A DNA stretch of 64,000 nt from CAYPPG01 sp964412555 (GCA_964412555.1 CAYPPG010000041.1:1-64000), one strand, 5' to 3'. Counted from the first letter of the stretch, positions 9,034 through 18,646 are shown. Made by a program: numbers and translations. Notes: generated by a model from the letters alone, not told the origin.

Positions 9034-9573
9034 TCACTCATGATTTCCTGATAACGGCGGTTGTTTTTTTTGATGTGTACTCTCTTCAGCCGGAGGTGTT
9101 GCTAGATCCGGCGGGATATCTTTTAAAAGAAAATGTTTAGTATGATAACGATCGTCGATTAACACCAATTGTTTTCCCAGGTTTTTTTCACTGTTCAATA
9201 CGAGTGGACCTCGCAAATTTGTCGTCAATTCTGTTGGATCGGGAGGAATGGTTACGATGGTCAGTACTGTCGCTTGTGCGAGATCCTCTAATTGAATTGA
9301 CGCAATCTCCCATGGTTTGACTTGAACTTCATACCCAGGAAAGAAAATAAACGGGTCGACAACGACAAATGCCAAGTCCGGATCATCCAATGCCTGAAAC
9401 CACAAAAACGGGGCTTGATCCGGATCTTTCAAAAGCACATACCGGTGTATTTGATTAAAACCGAGCAATCCTTCGGGAACAGTGATAATCTCCGACGCAA
9501 GAATCTCGATTTCACCGAAGCGTGTCGTAAAAAAACGCTGAGTTGTTGATTGTTCTGATTGAGCCGCATTCAT
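9034..9573 (-). CDS. fliW: Flagellar assembly factor FliW
   Basis: FliW binds both flagellin and CsrA and releases CsrA repression when flagellin is free. The 179-residue product has the family signatures FFTTRFGEIEI at the N-terminus, PEGLLGFNQIHRYVLL, FLWFQALDDPDLAFVVVDP and TNLRGPLVLN. A Pro/Gln/His-rich C-terminal tail of about 25 residues is longer than usual. Its ATG begins four bases after the stop of the ABC ATPase gene, which suggests translational coupling, and csrA follows 96 bases downstream. The pair implies the organism makes flagella although no flagellar structural gene is in the window. Confidence 0.95.
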   Translation of the reverse strand: MNAAQSEQSTTQRFFTTRFGEIEILASEIITVPEGLLGFNQIHRYVLLKDPDQAPFLWFQALDDPDLAFVVVDPFIFFPGYEVQVKPWEIASIQLEDLAQATVLTIVTIPPDPTELTTNLRGPLVLNSEKNLGKQLVLIDDRYHTKHFLLKDIPPDLATPPAEESTHQKKQPPLSGNHE

Positions 9574-9577
9574 AGGG

Positions 9578-10342
9578 CTATTGATAATTATCCTCTTGTT
9601 CTTCTTCGGTTAGTTTAAGGAATACTGATTCAAGACGCAAGTCGGATGTATCATCTTTGGCTTGACTTCGAAGTTCTTCCATGCTGCCTAAAGCAATCAA
9701 CTTGCCTTTTTGAATAATACCGATTCGATCGCATAGTTCTTCAGCAACGTCTAAGGTGTGAGTCGAAAGGAATATTGTCATTCCTTCTCGGCTTTTGCGT
9801 TTGAGTAAATCTTTAACAAGACGACTGCTGCGTGGATCCAGCCCGACCATCGGTTCATCGACGACGAGGACCTTCGGATCGTGGACCAATGCACCGGTCA
9901 TGACGAGTTTTTGTTTCATGCCGTGAGAATACGATTCGATGAGATAGTGAGCGGCATCCATGAGTCCGAATATGCTAAAGTATTCTTGAATATGTTCGTC
10001 GATTTTTTGGGTTGGGACACCGTAAAGCCCCCCGACAAAATGAACATATTCGTAGCCGGTTAATTTTTCATAGAGAAAAGGACTGTCAGGGATATAGCCG
10101 GTGATCGCTTTTGCTTTTTCCGTATCGACGGCATTGTCATATTCCTCTTTTCCATCTCCTGCAAGAATGACTTTACCATTTGTAGGCCGTAACAAACCTA
10201 CTGTGATTTTTATCGTGGTTGTTTTACCAGCCCCATTGGGACCGAGAAATCCAAAAAACTCGCCTCGGGGTATTTCCAAACATAAATTATCCAAGGCGAG
10301 CACTTTGCCATAATATTTAGTAAGATGCTCAATACGGATCAT
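9578..10342 (-). CDS. ABC-2 type transporter ATP-binding protein
   Basis: The 254-residue ATPase has Walker A GPNGAGKTT near residue 34, a Q-loop region, signature YSHGMKQKL, Walker B VLVVDEP followed by MVGLDPRSS, and the H-loop STHTLDVAEE. This order and the spacing fit the DrrA/CcmA-like ABC-2 exporter class. No permease gene adjoins it, and it is the first gene in a minus-strand run with fliW and csrA. The transported substrate is unknown. It could serve a permease elsewhere in the genome. Confidence 0.92.
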   Translation of the reverse strand: MIRIEHLTKYYGKVLALDNLCLEIPRGEFFGFLGPNGAGKTTTIKITVGLLRPTNGKVILAGDGKEEYDNAVDTEKAKAITGYIPDSPFLYEKLTGYEYVHFVGGLYGVPTQKIDEHIQEYFSIFGLMDAAHYLIESYSHGMKQKLVMTGALVHDPKVLVVDEPMVGLDPRSSRLVKDLLKRKSREGMTIFLSTHTLDVAEELCDRIGIIQKGKLIALGSMEELRSQAKDDTSDLRLESVFLKLTEEEQEDNYQ

Positions 10343-10716
10343 AATATTGTATAAATTTAGATCAAATCGTAATAATAGTTTAAAGGAATCAGATGAAACT
10401 CCGAATTCATATCATCCATTTTTAATTCCGATCTTGAACTTAACAGTATATCACTATTGAGTTCTGTATACTATGCCGATATTCTTCTCCCTTTACAAAT
10501 TTGTCATAGGAAACCATTTTCAGTAGATTATCATAATATGAGAGTACAGGAATTCATCAGACCACTTACTTTCTTTTCGCAAACACTATACTATTATTTG
10601 TGGTATTTGAGTGATTCTATCACTTGATGTATTGGTTTCTTTCTTTTTGAAGAGATTGAAGTGTATTGTAATGTGATGTTTTGGAATAGAAAGAGACTTT
10701 TTCTTGGAGATCAGCG
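10343..10716. other. AT-rich divergent intergenic region
   Basis: This 374-base gap separates the minus-strand ABC-fliW-csrA run from the plus-strand coiled-coil pair, so it should hold promoters for both. It is AT-rich with no ORF, repeat or RNA gene that I recognise. One candidate promoter is listed separately. Confidence 0.6.
10647..10674 (+). promoter_or_regulatory. Candidate sigma70-like promoter for the coiled-coil genes
   Basis: TTGAAG and TAATGT are separated by 16 bases and lie 43 bases upstream of the first coiled-coil start codon. Both boxes match the consensus at four positions. The region is AT-rich, so a chance match is possible. Confidence 0.25.
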
Positions 10717-11835
10717 ATGACAAATGTCAACGTGGAAAGCATCGCAGGATTTAAAATCAGTAACTTTTTCGGTTCCGGTCAAGATTCCATTTCCTTGGAA
10801 AAAGTCGAGGCCTTTTTGAAGAAAGCTGTCTCGGTGGCCTCGGAACATGCTGATTTGGCGCCGAATCAGCTGGTGCGAGTGGTCAACAAAGGGCAAGTAT
10901 TATGGATGACTCAAAAGCAGGCGGTGGATTTCCTTGAGCGAGCTACCGATCCGGATATTCAAAAAGAGGTGGAGAAAGCGTTACGGGGGGATGTGAAGTA
11001 TATCCGTCAAGAACTTGAGATTCTTCTCGCGATCGCATTTTATACTTTGAATAAATATAAAGAAAGCGAGGATTTAAAAGGGGAAGATATCAACCGCATT
11101 CAACCCAGTTTACAGCGCCGTCAGAAAGAAATTGCCGATGGAATTTCTCAGTCAGCAGAGAGCGAAGCGATTTTGGCAGAAAAAAGAAGGCGGAATCCTG
11201 TGATTAGTCAATATGAAGATAAAATGGGAGATTTTCTCGATTGCAAAGCCAAAGGAGATATGACTAAAGCATCTGTGTTGGCGAAAGAATTAGCCGCTCA
11301 GAAAAAGCAGTATTTACTGCATGTTCGAGCTATTGAACCGGATGTCCGTACCATTTATTATCATCGCCTTAATTTACAAAAAACCAAGAAACGGATTATT
11401 AATACTCAAAGTGAGATATGTTCTTCCCGCCGAGATTTTCTGGAACTGGAAGTGAGTGAGTTGCGGAATAGTTTGGAATCGATTCAAGAAGAAATGGAAA
11501 TTGCCGGGGAAGAAGGATTTGATTCCGCTGCCGCTCAGATCAAGAAAATGGAACTCTATGATCCGGAAGAAATCGAAAAGGAAATCGAAGAAAAAACGTT
11601 AGAGTTGGATGCGTTGGATGCAGAATCGGCTATTCTGGAACGCCAGGAAGAGGAAACGTCGGCCGTAATCAATCATATTGCCGAAGATGTTTTGCAAGAA
11701 CAGGAATTGAAAGTGGACATGTCCGAAGTGAAACACACGAAAAAGCCGATTATTTCCGATGACCGGAAAAAGCAATCCTCAGTCGCAAAGCAAAAAAGGA
11801 CGGGAATGCACGTATCCAAATTTAAAGATCGATAG
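10717..11835 (+). CDS. Coiled-coil protein, paralogue 1
   Basis: The 372-residue product has no signal peptide or membrane helix. Residues of about 15-75 form a conserved N-terminal block (ISNFFGSGQDSISLEKVEAF, then NQLVRVVNKGQVLWMT). The rest is mostly helical with long coiled-coil stretches (DFLELEVSELRNSLESIQEE and similar) and a basic, Lys-rich C-terminus. The next gene encodes a clear paralogue 53 bases downstream. I recognise no family. The architecture suggests a cytoplasmic structural, scaffold or DNA/RNA-associated protein, but nothing in the sequence settles this. Confidence 0.75.
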   Translation: MTNVNVESIAGFKISNFFGSGQDSISLEKVEAFLKKAVSVASEHADLAPNQLVRVVNKGQVLWMTQKQAVDFLERATDPDIQKEVEKALRGDVKYIRQELEILLAIAFYTLNKYKESEDLKGEDINRIQPSLQRRQKEIADGISQSAESEAILAEKRRRNPVISQYEDKMGDFLDCKAKGDMTKASVLAKELAAQKKQYLLHVRAIEPDVRTIYYHRLNLQKTKKRIINTQSEICSSRRDFLELEVSELRNSLESIQEEMEIAGEEGFDSAAAQIKKMELYDPEEIEKEIEEKTLELDALDAESAILERQEEETSAVINHIAEDVLQEQELKVDMSEVKHTKKPIISDDRKKQSSVAKQKRTGMHVSKFKDR

Positions 11836-11888
11836 AAGAAAGACCACGAATCGAATTATTGTGGTATTTGATAGTACTCATTAACGTT

Positions 11889-12980
11889 ATGGTTGAACTC
11901 GAATGCACGCATGTCTCGTTTGATGAAATTTTTGGTTCTTCTCCGGAGGAGATAACGCCGGATCGGTTGAACCGATTTCTCGACGAAATACTCGATGATG
12001 TTCATAAGAAAACCAACCGCTCACCTGACGAGTTGGTACGCATCGTCGAGCGTGGCCGTGTGAGTTGGATGACCACTGCTGAAGCCGAAAAGGTATTGCA
12101 AGAGAATGAATCCGAACAGCAAGAATCCCTGAAAAAGTCCATTCAGTATGCCATGCGGGGGGATTCCCATGTTTTGGAACAAGAAATTCGAATTTTGTTT
12201 ATGCTGGCCGCTGGCTCTCTTAAAAAATATCAAGCGCAAAGGCTTATTCCTCAAGAAGAAATCGATCGTGCCGAACCCCAATTGATTCGCATTGGCCGTC
12301 AAATCAATTTTCAATTAAATGAGTTACGCGCTGTAGAACAGCGAATTCAAGAGGTGCGTAGCAAAAACCCTATCTTGGAACGCTTTGAACATGGAATGGG
12401 CAAACTGATCAACTTTCAAAAACAGGGAAATACGCACGAAGCGACAAAATTGGCGATGGAACTTTCTTCCTTGAAGAAAAAATATGTATTGATCAGCAAA
12501 GGATTGACCGGCGATATCAATTTGTCCTACAAAAACCGAATGGAAGTCCAGCGCTCGAAGAAATCGGTCTTGAGTTGGCAACGTTACCTCTATGCGCAGC
12601 GGGAAGGGGTGCTTCACTCGGAATTACAAGCCTCGAAAAAAACAATTGAAAACATCAAGTTTCTTCTGGCAAAAGAAGAGGGAGAAAAAAAAGATTATTA
12701 TCAAAATGAATTGCAAGATTCGGTCGAGAAAGCCGGACAGGGGCAGAAGGAACTTCTCGCGGTCCAAAAAGGACAGGCCATTCTCAAGAAACAGGAAGAT
12801 GAAACTGACGCGGTAATCGAACATATCCAAGGAACGGTCGAAGGAAGTGAGGGAGAATCTCAAGAAAAAACGGCAGAAAAAACAAAGATAAAAGATGAAT
12901 CCGAAGAACCCCAAACGCAACAAAAGCAACGAAGAAGGATGATCTCGGTAGAACGCCAGGAACAACAAAAGAATCAATAA
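11889..12980 (+). CDS. Coiled-coil protein, paralogue 2
   Basis: The 363-residue protein aligns by eye with the preceding gene along most of its length: FDEIFGSSPEEITPDRL against ISNFFGSGQDSISLEKV, DELVRIVERGRVSWMT against NQLVRVVNKGQVLWMT, and matching KNPILERFEHGMG-type blocks. A tandem duplication is therefore likely. I chose the ATG at 11889. An in-frame TTG at 11859 would add ten hydrophobic residues not seen in the paralogue, though neither start has a strong ribosome-binding site. The C-terminus is Lys/Glu/Gln-rich. It is convergent with the HAD gene, whose stop begins one base beyond. Confidence 0.72.
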   Translation: MVELECTHVSFDEIFGSSPEEITPDRLNRFLDEILDDVHKKTNRSPDELVRIVERGRVSWMTTAEAEKVLQENESEQQESLKKSIQYAMRGDSHVLEQEIRILFMLAAGSLKKYQAQRLIPQEEIDRAEPQLIRIGRQINFQLNELRAVEQRIQEVRSKNPILERFEHGMGKLINFQKQGNTHEATKLAMELSSLKKKYVLISKGLTGDINLSYKNRMEVQRSKKSVLSWQRYLYAQREGVLHSELQASKKTIENIKFLLAKEEGEKKDYYQNELQDSVEKAGQGQKELLAVQKGQAILKKQEDETDAVIEHIQGTVEGSEGESQEKTAEKTKIKDESEEPQTQQKQRRRMISVERQEQQKNQ

Positions 12981-12981
12981 G

Positions 12982-13722
12982 TTATTGGTTCGTTTCGAGT
13001 ATGATACGAACCGCTTCGCTCATGCTGCTCGCATAGTCGTTTTTTGTGTTTTTTGCTTCACCTTTCCCGTAATAATCAACCCAAATGGTTCGCATTCCCA
13101 GTGACTTGGCCGGGAGGATGTCAGCATCGATTTGATCACCGAGATACCAACTTTGATCAGATGTTGTTCCAGCGCGCTCGAGTGCGGCTTCAAAAATTCT
13201 CCTATCGGGCTTCGCAATCCCAATCCGGCAGGAAATCACAGTATATTCGAAGAATTGATCGACTTCCAATCGTTGTAAAAGTTTGTCCAAAGTTTCATCC
13301 CAATTGGAAATGACTGCGAGGGAGAATCCTGCTTCCACCAGTCTGCAAAGTGCTGTTCGGGCATCGTCGAATAATCGTAGTCGATGTCCTGATTCCCATT
13401 CTTTCCATAGGTAATCCACATAGTGATCTAGATCGCCGGAAAAAGAGAGACCTAGCAGGACAGTACGGTAAAGAGAATGGAAATATTCGGTAAAAATATC
13501 TTGTGATGTAATTTTGTCCCGCGAATGTTCTTTTAAGAACCGAAACAACTCATGCTTGACTCGATCGATCTCGATATCCTGACCGATTGCGCGAAAACAA
13601 TCACGGATTGCATCGTAAAAAGTAGGGTATCCATAAATAAAGGTATCTCCTGCATCCATAAAAACCCACTTCCGCTGATTCCCATTGTTTGTTTGCTTCA
13701 TTTCACTTTGAGAAGAATCCAT
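12982..13722 (-). CDS. HAD-superfamily hydrolase
   Basis: The 246-residue enzyme has the four HAD motifs: VFMDAGDTFIY with nucleophile Asp23, AVISNWDET, the motif III lysine in GIAKPD, and the acidic LGDQIDADI. A helical cap follows motif I, placing it with the subfamily IA phosphatases that act on small phosphorylated metabolites. The start follows GGAAGTGGCAGG. The substrate cannot be deduced from its neighbours, the methionine operon upstream on the same strand and coiled-coil genes converging from the other side. Confidence 0.88.
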   Translation of the reverse strand: MDSSQSEMKQTNNGNQRKWVFMDAGDTFIYGYPTFYDAIRDCFRAIGQDIEIDRVKHELFRFLKEHSRDKITSQDIFTEYFHSLYRTVLLGLSFSGDLDHYVDYLWKEWESGHRLRLFDDARTALCRLVEAGFSLAVISNWDETLDKLLQRLEVDQFFEYTVISCRIGIAKPDRRIFEAALERAGTTSDQSWYLGDQIDADILPAKSLGMRTIWVDYYGKGEAKNTKNDYASSMSEAVRIILETNQ

Positions 13723-13803
13723 CCTGCCACTTCCATGATTTCGATTTTGGTTTTATACCGTCCAATATTTCAAATTGATCTGAAAATTGTATAAGCGTAT
13801 GGG

Positions 13804-13840
13804 GATTTGTTAAGTAATCACGTTTGATCGTGAACAAATC
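13804..13840. other. Bulged hairpin downstream of metW
   Basis: Perfect outer arms GATTTGTT and AACAAATC enclose a shorter inner CACG/CGTG stem. The structure lies 26 bases beyond the metW stop, so it may end or protect the metYXW transcript. No T-run follows in the minus direction, so it is not a textbook terminator. Confidence 0.35.
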
Positions 13841-13865
13841 TATTTGGAGGATCATGAAATATGTT

Positions 13866-14477
13866 TCAGGCTATCACGCAAAGCGCCAATTCCGCACGAA
13901 GGTTCGGCATAAAACGGATCTGCCGATTTTTTTTCAAGAAATAGGATTGTGCGATCTGAAACTGCTCTTGTTCACAAAAATGGAAAAAATCCTTGATTGT
14001 AAAAAAGTGGATATTGGGAGTTTCATACCACGAATGAGGTAAGGTTTTTGTAACCGGCGCCTGCCCCAAAAAAAATAACTGGCTGCGAGCGCGCCAATAG
14101 CCGAAATTGGGGAAACTGACGATCCCTTTTCTTCCCACACGCAGCATTTCTTTGAACACAAGAATGGGATTATGGACTTCCTGCAGCGTGTCGCTCAAAA
14201 TCACATAATCGAAGGATTGATCTAGATAATCTGCCAGCCCTTCATTGATATCGCCATGGTGAACGGTGAGTCCTTTGCGGATACATTCGTAAACCAGGGA
14301 TTCAGAAACTTCTACGCCGGTTCCTTGAATATTTTTTTTATTTTTCAGAATCTGTAAAAGGTCGCCGCCTCCGCATCCGAGGTCGAGTACCTTGCTGCCC
14401 TCTTCGATAATGGAACAAATGATTTCATGTTCAAAATGAAACACCTCGATATGCGCAGTAGATTCGAAGCTGGTCAT
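13866..14477 (-). CDS. metW: Methionine biosynthesis protein MetW
   Basis: The 203-residue protein is a class I SAM-methyltransferase fold with motif I VLDLGCGGGDLL and the family-typical YVILSDTLQEVHNP and KGIVSFPNFGYWRAR. MetW is known to pair with MetX and is needed for efficient homoserine acylation in several bacteria. It lies 15 bases downstream of metX on the same strand. An AGGAGG site precedes the start. Confidence 0.95.
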   Translation of the reverse strand: MTSFESTAHIEVFHFEHEIICSIIEEGSKVLDLGCGGGDLLQILKNKKNIQGTGVEVSESLVYECIRKGLTVHHGDINEGLADYLDQSFDYVILSDTLQEVHNPILVFKEMLRVGRKGIVSFPNFGYWRARSQLFFLGQAPVTKTLPHSWYETPNIHFFTIKDFFHFCEQEQFQIAQSYFLKKNRQIRFMPNLRAELALCVIA

Positions 14478-14492
14478 TCAGTCGAGTGCCTC

Positions 14493-15659
14493 CTATACAT
14501 AGAAGAGGAAATTGTGGATCAAGTCGGTTTGTTGTTTACATTCTAGAAGGAACGCATCGTGTCCGTAATCGGATTTGATTTCACAGAAACTCCCGATAAT
14601 CCCGTTCCGTTTCAACGCTTGTACAATCAGGCGGGATTGATAGGGAGGATAGAGCCAGTCGCTGCTAAAGGCGATGACGAGGAATTTCGCCTTGACTCCC
14701 TGCAAGGCTTCGGTCAGCGAATCGGTTCCTTCCGTCAGATCGAAGTAATCCAACGCCTTCGAGATATATAAATAGGAATTGGCATCGAAACGCTGGGTAA
14801 ACGTGGTTCCTTTATAATTCAAGTAACTTTCAACCTGAAAATCGGTCAGCAAATCGTAACTGAGTTGTTGCCGGTTCTGCAGTTTACGGCCGAACTTTTC
14901 ATGCATGGATTTGTCGCTCAGGTAACTGATATGGCCGATCATCCGTGCGAGAGCCAATCCGCGTACCGGCGGTTCGGAATCGTAATAATCGCCTTGGTTC
15001 CAATTCGGGTCCGCGATGATTGCTTGGCGTCCGACTTCGTTGAGAGCAATATTTTGCGCCGAATGCACCGCTGTAGTGGCGATCGGTATTGCGCTTTGCA
15101 CCATGTCCGGATAGGAGATTGCCCATTGCAGCGCTTGCATTCCACCCATTGAGCCTCCACACACACAAACCAGGTAGGAAATTCCCAAATGATCTAAGAG
15201 ACGCTTTTGCGCATTGACCATATCGCGAATTGTAATAACCGGAAAAGACATTCCAAATGGCTTGTTTGTTTCCGGATTGATCGATGCCGGACCCGTCGAT
15301 CCTCGGCACCCGCCGATACAATTGGAACAGATGACGAAATACTGGTCGGTATCGAATGCTTTTCCCGGGCCGATAAAATCATCCCACCAGCCGGGCTTTT
15401 TGTCATCCGGCCGATAGTATCCCGCTGCGTGATGATCTCCCGATAAGGCATGAAGAATCAAGATTGCATTGTCTTTTTCCGGAGTCAGCGTCCCATATGT
15501 TTCATAGGCAATCGTAATTGGACCGAGTTTTTTGCCACAATCTAAAATCAATTCGTCAGGAGGTTCGCAAATCGTGGCGAATTGTTCCTCGATAAGTCCC
15601 ACTGACCGTCTGGAAGGTTTGCTGATTGGTACGTCCGTTTTCACCAGCGGTAAAGCCAT
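14493..15659 (-). CDS. metX: Homoserine O-acetyltransferase
   Basis: This enzyme activates homoserine for direct sulfhydrylation on the way to methionine. It is an alpha/beta-hydrolase of 388 residues, with LILHALSGDHHAAG near the N-terminus, the nucleophile elbow VCGGSMGGMQ, and the later acidic and histidine residues in FSSDWLYPP and YGHDAFLLE. The length and motifs fit the MetX family. Acetyl against succinyl specificity cannot be told by eye. The pairing with an O-acetylhomoserine sulfhydrylase-type gene supports acetyl. It sits between metY (12 bases upstream) and metW. Confidence 0.95.
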   Translation of the reverse strand: MALPLVKTDVPISKPSRRSVGLIEEQFATICEPPDELILDCGKKLGPITIAYETYGTLTPEKDNAILILHALSGDHHAAGYYRPDDKKPGWWDDFIGPGKAFDTDQYFVICSNCIGGCRGSTGPASINPETNKPFGMSFPVITIRDMVNAQKRLLDHLGISYLVCVCGGSMGGMQALQWAISYPDMVQSAIPIATTAVHSAQNIALNEVGRQAIIADPNWNQGDYYDSEPPVRGLALARMIGHISYLSDKSMHEKFGRKLQNRQQLSYDLLTDFQVESYLNYKGTTFTQRFDANSYLYISKALDYFDLTEGTDSLTEALQGVKAKFLVIAFSSDWLYPPYQSRLIVQALKRNGIIGSFCEIKSDYGHDAFLLECKQQTDLIHNFLFYV

Positions 15660-15671
15660 CAGTACATCCTC

Positions 15672-16973
15672 TTATATTTTTGCCAATGCTTGATCCAAAT
15701 CTTGCACAATATCGTCGCCATTTTCGATTCCGACGGATAGGCGCACATAATCGGGAGTAACGCCCGTTGCCCTTTGTTCTTCTTCCGTCAATTGTTGATG
15801 AGTTGTGCTGGCCGGATGAATGATCAAGGATTTTGCATCCCCAATATTCGCCAGATGGGAGAAGAGTTTGACGTTTCGGATCAGGGTTTTTCCCGCTTCG
15901 AGACCGCCCTGGATTCCGAACCCGAGCAAGGCGCCAAACAGCCCTTTAGTATGATACTTCTTTGCGATTTGATAGGAAGGATGATCGGGCAGGCCGGGAT
16001 AATTCACCCAGGAGACTTTTGGATGCGTTTTCAGGAATTCCGCTACCTGCATGGCGTTTTGGCTGTGCCGCTCCATGCGAAGATGCAGCGTTTCCAATCC
16101 CTGCAAAAACAGGAACGCATTGAAAGGAGACATTGCCGGTCCCAGGTCACGAAGCAGCTGAACTCTCGCCTTGATCGCGAACGCTACGTTGCCCAGGCCA
16201 GGAAAATCACCGAAGGTTTCCCATAATTTCAAACCGTGATAACTGGGATCCGGTTCGGTAAACTGAGGGAATTTCCCGTTCCCCCAATTGAATTTCCCGG
16301 AATCGACTAGAATGCCCCCGATCGATGTCCCATGTCCTCCGATGAATTTTGTCGTGGAATGCATGACGATATCTGCCCCATGATCAATCGGACGAACGAG
16401 ATAGGGAGAAGCCGCTGTATTGTCGACAATGAGAGGTAAGCCTGCTTCGTGAGCAATACCTGCAACAGCCTCGATATCCAGGGTATTTAACTTCGGATTG
16501 CCGATCGTTTCGCCGAAAATCGCTTTGGTTTTTGGGGTGATCGCCTTTTTGAAGTTCTCTACATCATCCGGATCGGCGAATTTAACATTGATTCCGAGTT
16601 TCGGGAACGTATAGTGGAAAAGATTGTAGGTTCCACCATACAAACTAGCCGAAGAAACGATCTCATCGCCTGCTTCGGCGAGATTCAAACAACAAAGTGT
16701 AGAGGCTGCTTGTCCGGAAGAAGTGGCCAGGGCAGCCACACCGCCTTCGAGAGCGGCAATGCGCTTCTCCAACACATCCGTCGTCGGATTCATGATACGG
16801 GTGTAGATATTGCCGAACTCTTCCAAGCCAAAAAGGGATGCTGCGTGTTCCGGGCTGTCGAAAACATACGAGGTTGTTTGATAGATGGGCACTGCCCGCG
16901 CTTTCGTCGTCGGATCAGGTTCTTGTCCGCCGTGCAACGCGAGGCTTTCAAGGCGCAATTGTTCCTCATTCAT
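15672..16973 (-). CDS. metY: O-acetylhomoserine sulfhydrylase
   Basis: This PLP enzyme makes homocysteine from O-acetylhomoserine and sulfide. The 433-residue product from the ATG at 16973 has the gamma-family signatures YTRIMNPTTDVLEKRIAALE, GETIGNPKLNTLDIE, the PLP lysine in MHSTTKFIGGHG, and the C-terminal SLIIHPASTTHQQL. I prefer this start because AAGGAG lies eight bases upstream. ATGs at 17024 and 17003 would add unconserved residues. It is the first gene of metY-metX-metW. No SAM riboswitch is evident in the 170-base leader. Confidence 0.94.
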   Translation of the reverse strand: MNEEQLRLESLALHGGQEPDPTTKARAVPIYQTTSYVFDSPEHAASLFGLEEFGNIYTRIMNPTTDVLEKRIAALEGGVAALATSSGQAASTLCCLNLAEAGDEIVSSASLYGGTYNLFHYTFPKLGINVKFADPDDVENFKKAITPKTKAIFGETIGNPKLNTLDIEAVAGIAHEAGLPLIVDNTAASPYLVRPIDHGADIVMHSTTKFIGGHGTSIGGILVDSGKFNWGNGKFPQFTEPDPSYHGLKLWETFGDFPGLGNVAFAIKARVQLLRDLGPAMSPFNAFLFLQGLETLHLRMERHSQNAMQVAEFLKTHPKVSWVNYPGLPDHPSYQIAKKYHTKGLFGALLGFGIQGGLEAGKTLIRNVKLFSHLANIGDAKSLIIHPASTTHQQLTEEEQRATGVTPDYVRLSVGIENGDDIVQDLDQALAKI

Positions 16974-17194
16974 TAGATCGTTCTCCTTTTGCGAATCATT
17001 CATTAATATGGGTACCGTTTGCATTTGATCTTAAGGAATCATTAGGGGCAAACTTGAGTTACTGGCAATTCGAATTCTATATAATTAACATAGATGTTTT
17101 TTGTTCTTTTGAGAAGTGTTATCAAAAGCTGCTCATAATTGTGGGAGATGAATTATCCAGTGCCGTGGGTATTATATCTATTTTGAAAGGAAAT

Positions 17195-18646
17195 TTAATG
17201 GTCCTTCATTTTCTGGAAGAGATTCAAGACGGCGGAGACCATTTTTGTCGCGGCATCGGGAGCGAGAAAACTGGAGCGGGCGCGCCAGGTTTCATATCCC
17301 CCCTGGCGGTGTGCTTCTTCGGTGGGGATGTATCCGGCGTAATCGTTCGCCAATTCAACGCAAAAAGTTGTTTGAAACGGGCTTTTTTCTTTGATTTCGA
17401 GACCGAGTTCTACAAATGCCTCTCCGGGAAGGGTTGCGATTGCTAGATCACCAATGTGGATTGCTTGTACGATTGTCCCGACTGTTTCGGGTTTCTCTTC
17501 CATCAGCACAGTCTCACGAGCATAAATTTGCCGCAGTGTTTTCAATTCTCCCTTACTTTGTTGAAGGATTTCTGCGGCTTCTTCCACCTCTTTTGGGGAA
17601 GGTTTGCGAACGCCCAATTCCAATTTCTTTTCCCACATATCGATGGTGACATAATCTTGAAATTGGATTCGTTTCAATGCCTGCATTGCTTCATCCGCGA
17701 CAATGCGTGCAACTTTTTGCATTTGGTGTCCCGGATAGGGTTGATCGACGCGCTGATGAATATTGATGTTGTTGATGTCCCCGGAACATCCGTTTGTCAG
17801 CATGGCGACAAAGGGAGAAGAATCGGACGGCGGTTTTTTGCCATATTCCTGTTCGATGATCTTGGACCAGGCTCCGAAGTAATCGGCGCTGATGTTGTTA
17901 CCCCCCATCCCACCGACGTAATGGAGAGTGTAATTACCCACCACGGCAATCGGCGTGCCTTCTAAGTTTTGAACCGCCATGACATAGAGATATGGGTCGA
18001 TGGGTCCGGCAGGTTTGACAACATTGGGGTTGTTGTAGCCGGGGTTCATTTTGACAAGATCACCGGTACTGCCAAACGGATTTTCAGGCATGGTTCCTTC
18101 TTTCAGGAAATAGCGGCGATTGAAGACCTCGCTCTCCACCTTACCGGTTTCCCACCCGATGCGCGCCGGTTGTAAGTTTTGAACCGCCATCTTCGCGCTG
18201 TCGGCGATACGGACGACGAGCCATTCCAGATACTCTATCTCCGGATCACTTTGAAAGACGCCGACTGTGGTGGGGCCTGTGTGAGTATGCGTGCAGGCGA
18301 TGAGGATATGATCTTCCGGAACATTCGTCTGTTCGGCAATGAGGTATTTCGCTTTATCAATGGTTAATCGGTTCAAAGCAATCAGATCGCATAGAACCAT
18401 GATGATTTTGTTTTCGCCGTCATCCAGAGCTAGGCTCCGCGCATAGAGTTCATCATGAACATTCTGCGCTGTCCGATCCCGCATATGCCCGACGAGAGAA
18501 ACACCTAAAGGTGGCGTGATATTGGATTGAGCAGCACCGGCTTGAAACACATTTTTTCCTTTCGCTTCACTCGCAACGACGGTAGTGGTGATTAGAGTTA
18601 TTATGAAGGTACAAAAAAAGATATTTCTGATAAGCGATTGTATCAT
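17195..18646 (-). CDS. Secreted neutral/alkaline ceramidase-like protein
   Basis: The 483-residue product has an N-terminal signal peptide (hydrophobic 8-24, cleavage near VVASEA). It shows the ceramidase-like features GAAQSNITPPLGVSLVGHM and the zinc-site signature ACTHTHTGPTTVG. Related proteins are often annotated as neutral/alkaline non-lysosomal ceramidase and are common in PVC bacteria, where the true substrate is unknown. Its C-terminal part contains EAFVELGLEIKEKSPF and a conserved AGYIPTEEA, as in the family. The chosen start follows AAGGAACGTCACT. It is followed by the metY leader. Confidence 0.85.
   Translation of the reverse strand: MIQSLIRNIFFCTFIITLITTTVVASEAKGKNVFQAGAAQSNITPPLGVSLVGHMRDRTAQNVHDELYARSLALDDGENKIIMVLCDLIALNRLTIDKAKYLIAEQTNVPEDHILIACTHTHTGPTTVGVFQSDPEIEYLEWLVVRIADSAKMAVQNLQPARIGWETGKVESEVFNRRYFLKEGTMPENPFGSTGDLVKMNPGYNNPNVVKPAGPIDPYLYVMAVQNLEGTPIAVVGNYTLHYVGGMGGNNISADYFGAWSKIIEQEYGKKPPSDSSPFVAMLTNGCSGDINNINIHQRVDQPYPGHQMQKVARIVADEAMQALKRIQFQDYVTIDMWEKKLELGVRKPSPKEVEEAAEILQQSKGELKTLRQIYARETVLMEEKPETVGTIVQAIHIGDLAIATLPGEAFVELGLEIKEKSPFQTTFCVELANDYAGYIPTEEAHRQGGYETWRARSSFLAPDAATKMVSAVLNLFQKMKDH

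Noticed and set aside
12624..12977. 117-residue minus-strand ORF inside the second coiled-coil gene
   Set aside because: It is antisense to a coding region with clear coding bias, and its sequence is a run of Phe, Leu and Ile typical of the complement of Lys/Glu-rich codons.
13824..14042. 72-residue + strand ORF
   Set aside because: Most of it is antisense to metW, which has clear motifs, and its start lies inside the hairpin region.
17025..17194. SAM riboswitch upstream of metY
   Set aside because: I looked for the paired stems of SAM-I and other SAM classes and found none of the conserved core sequences.
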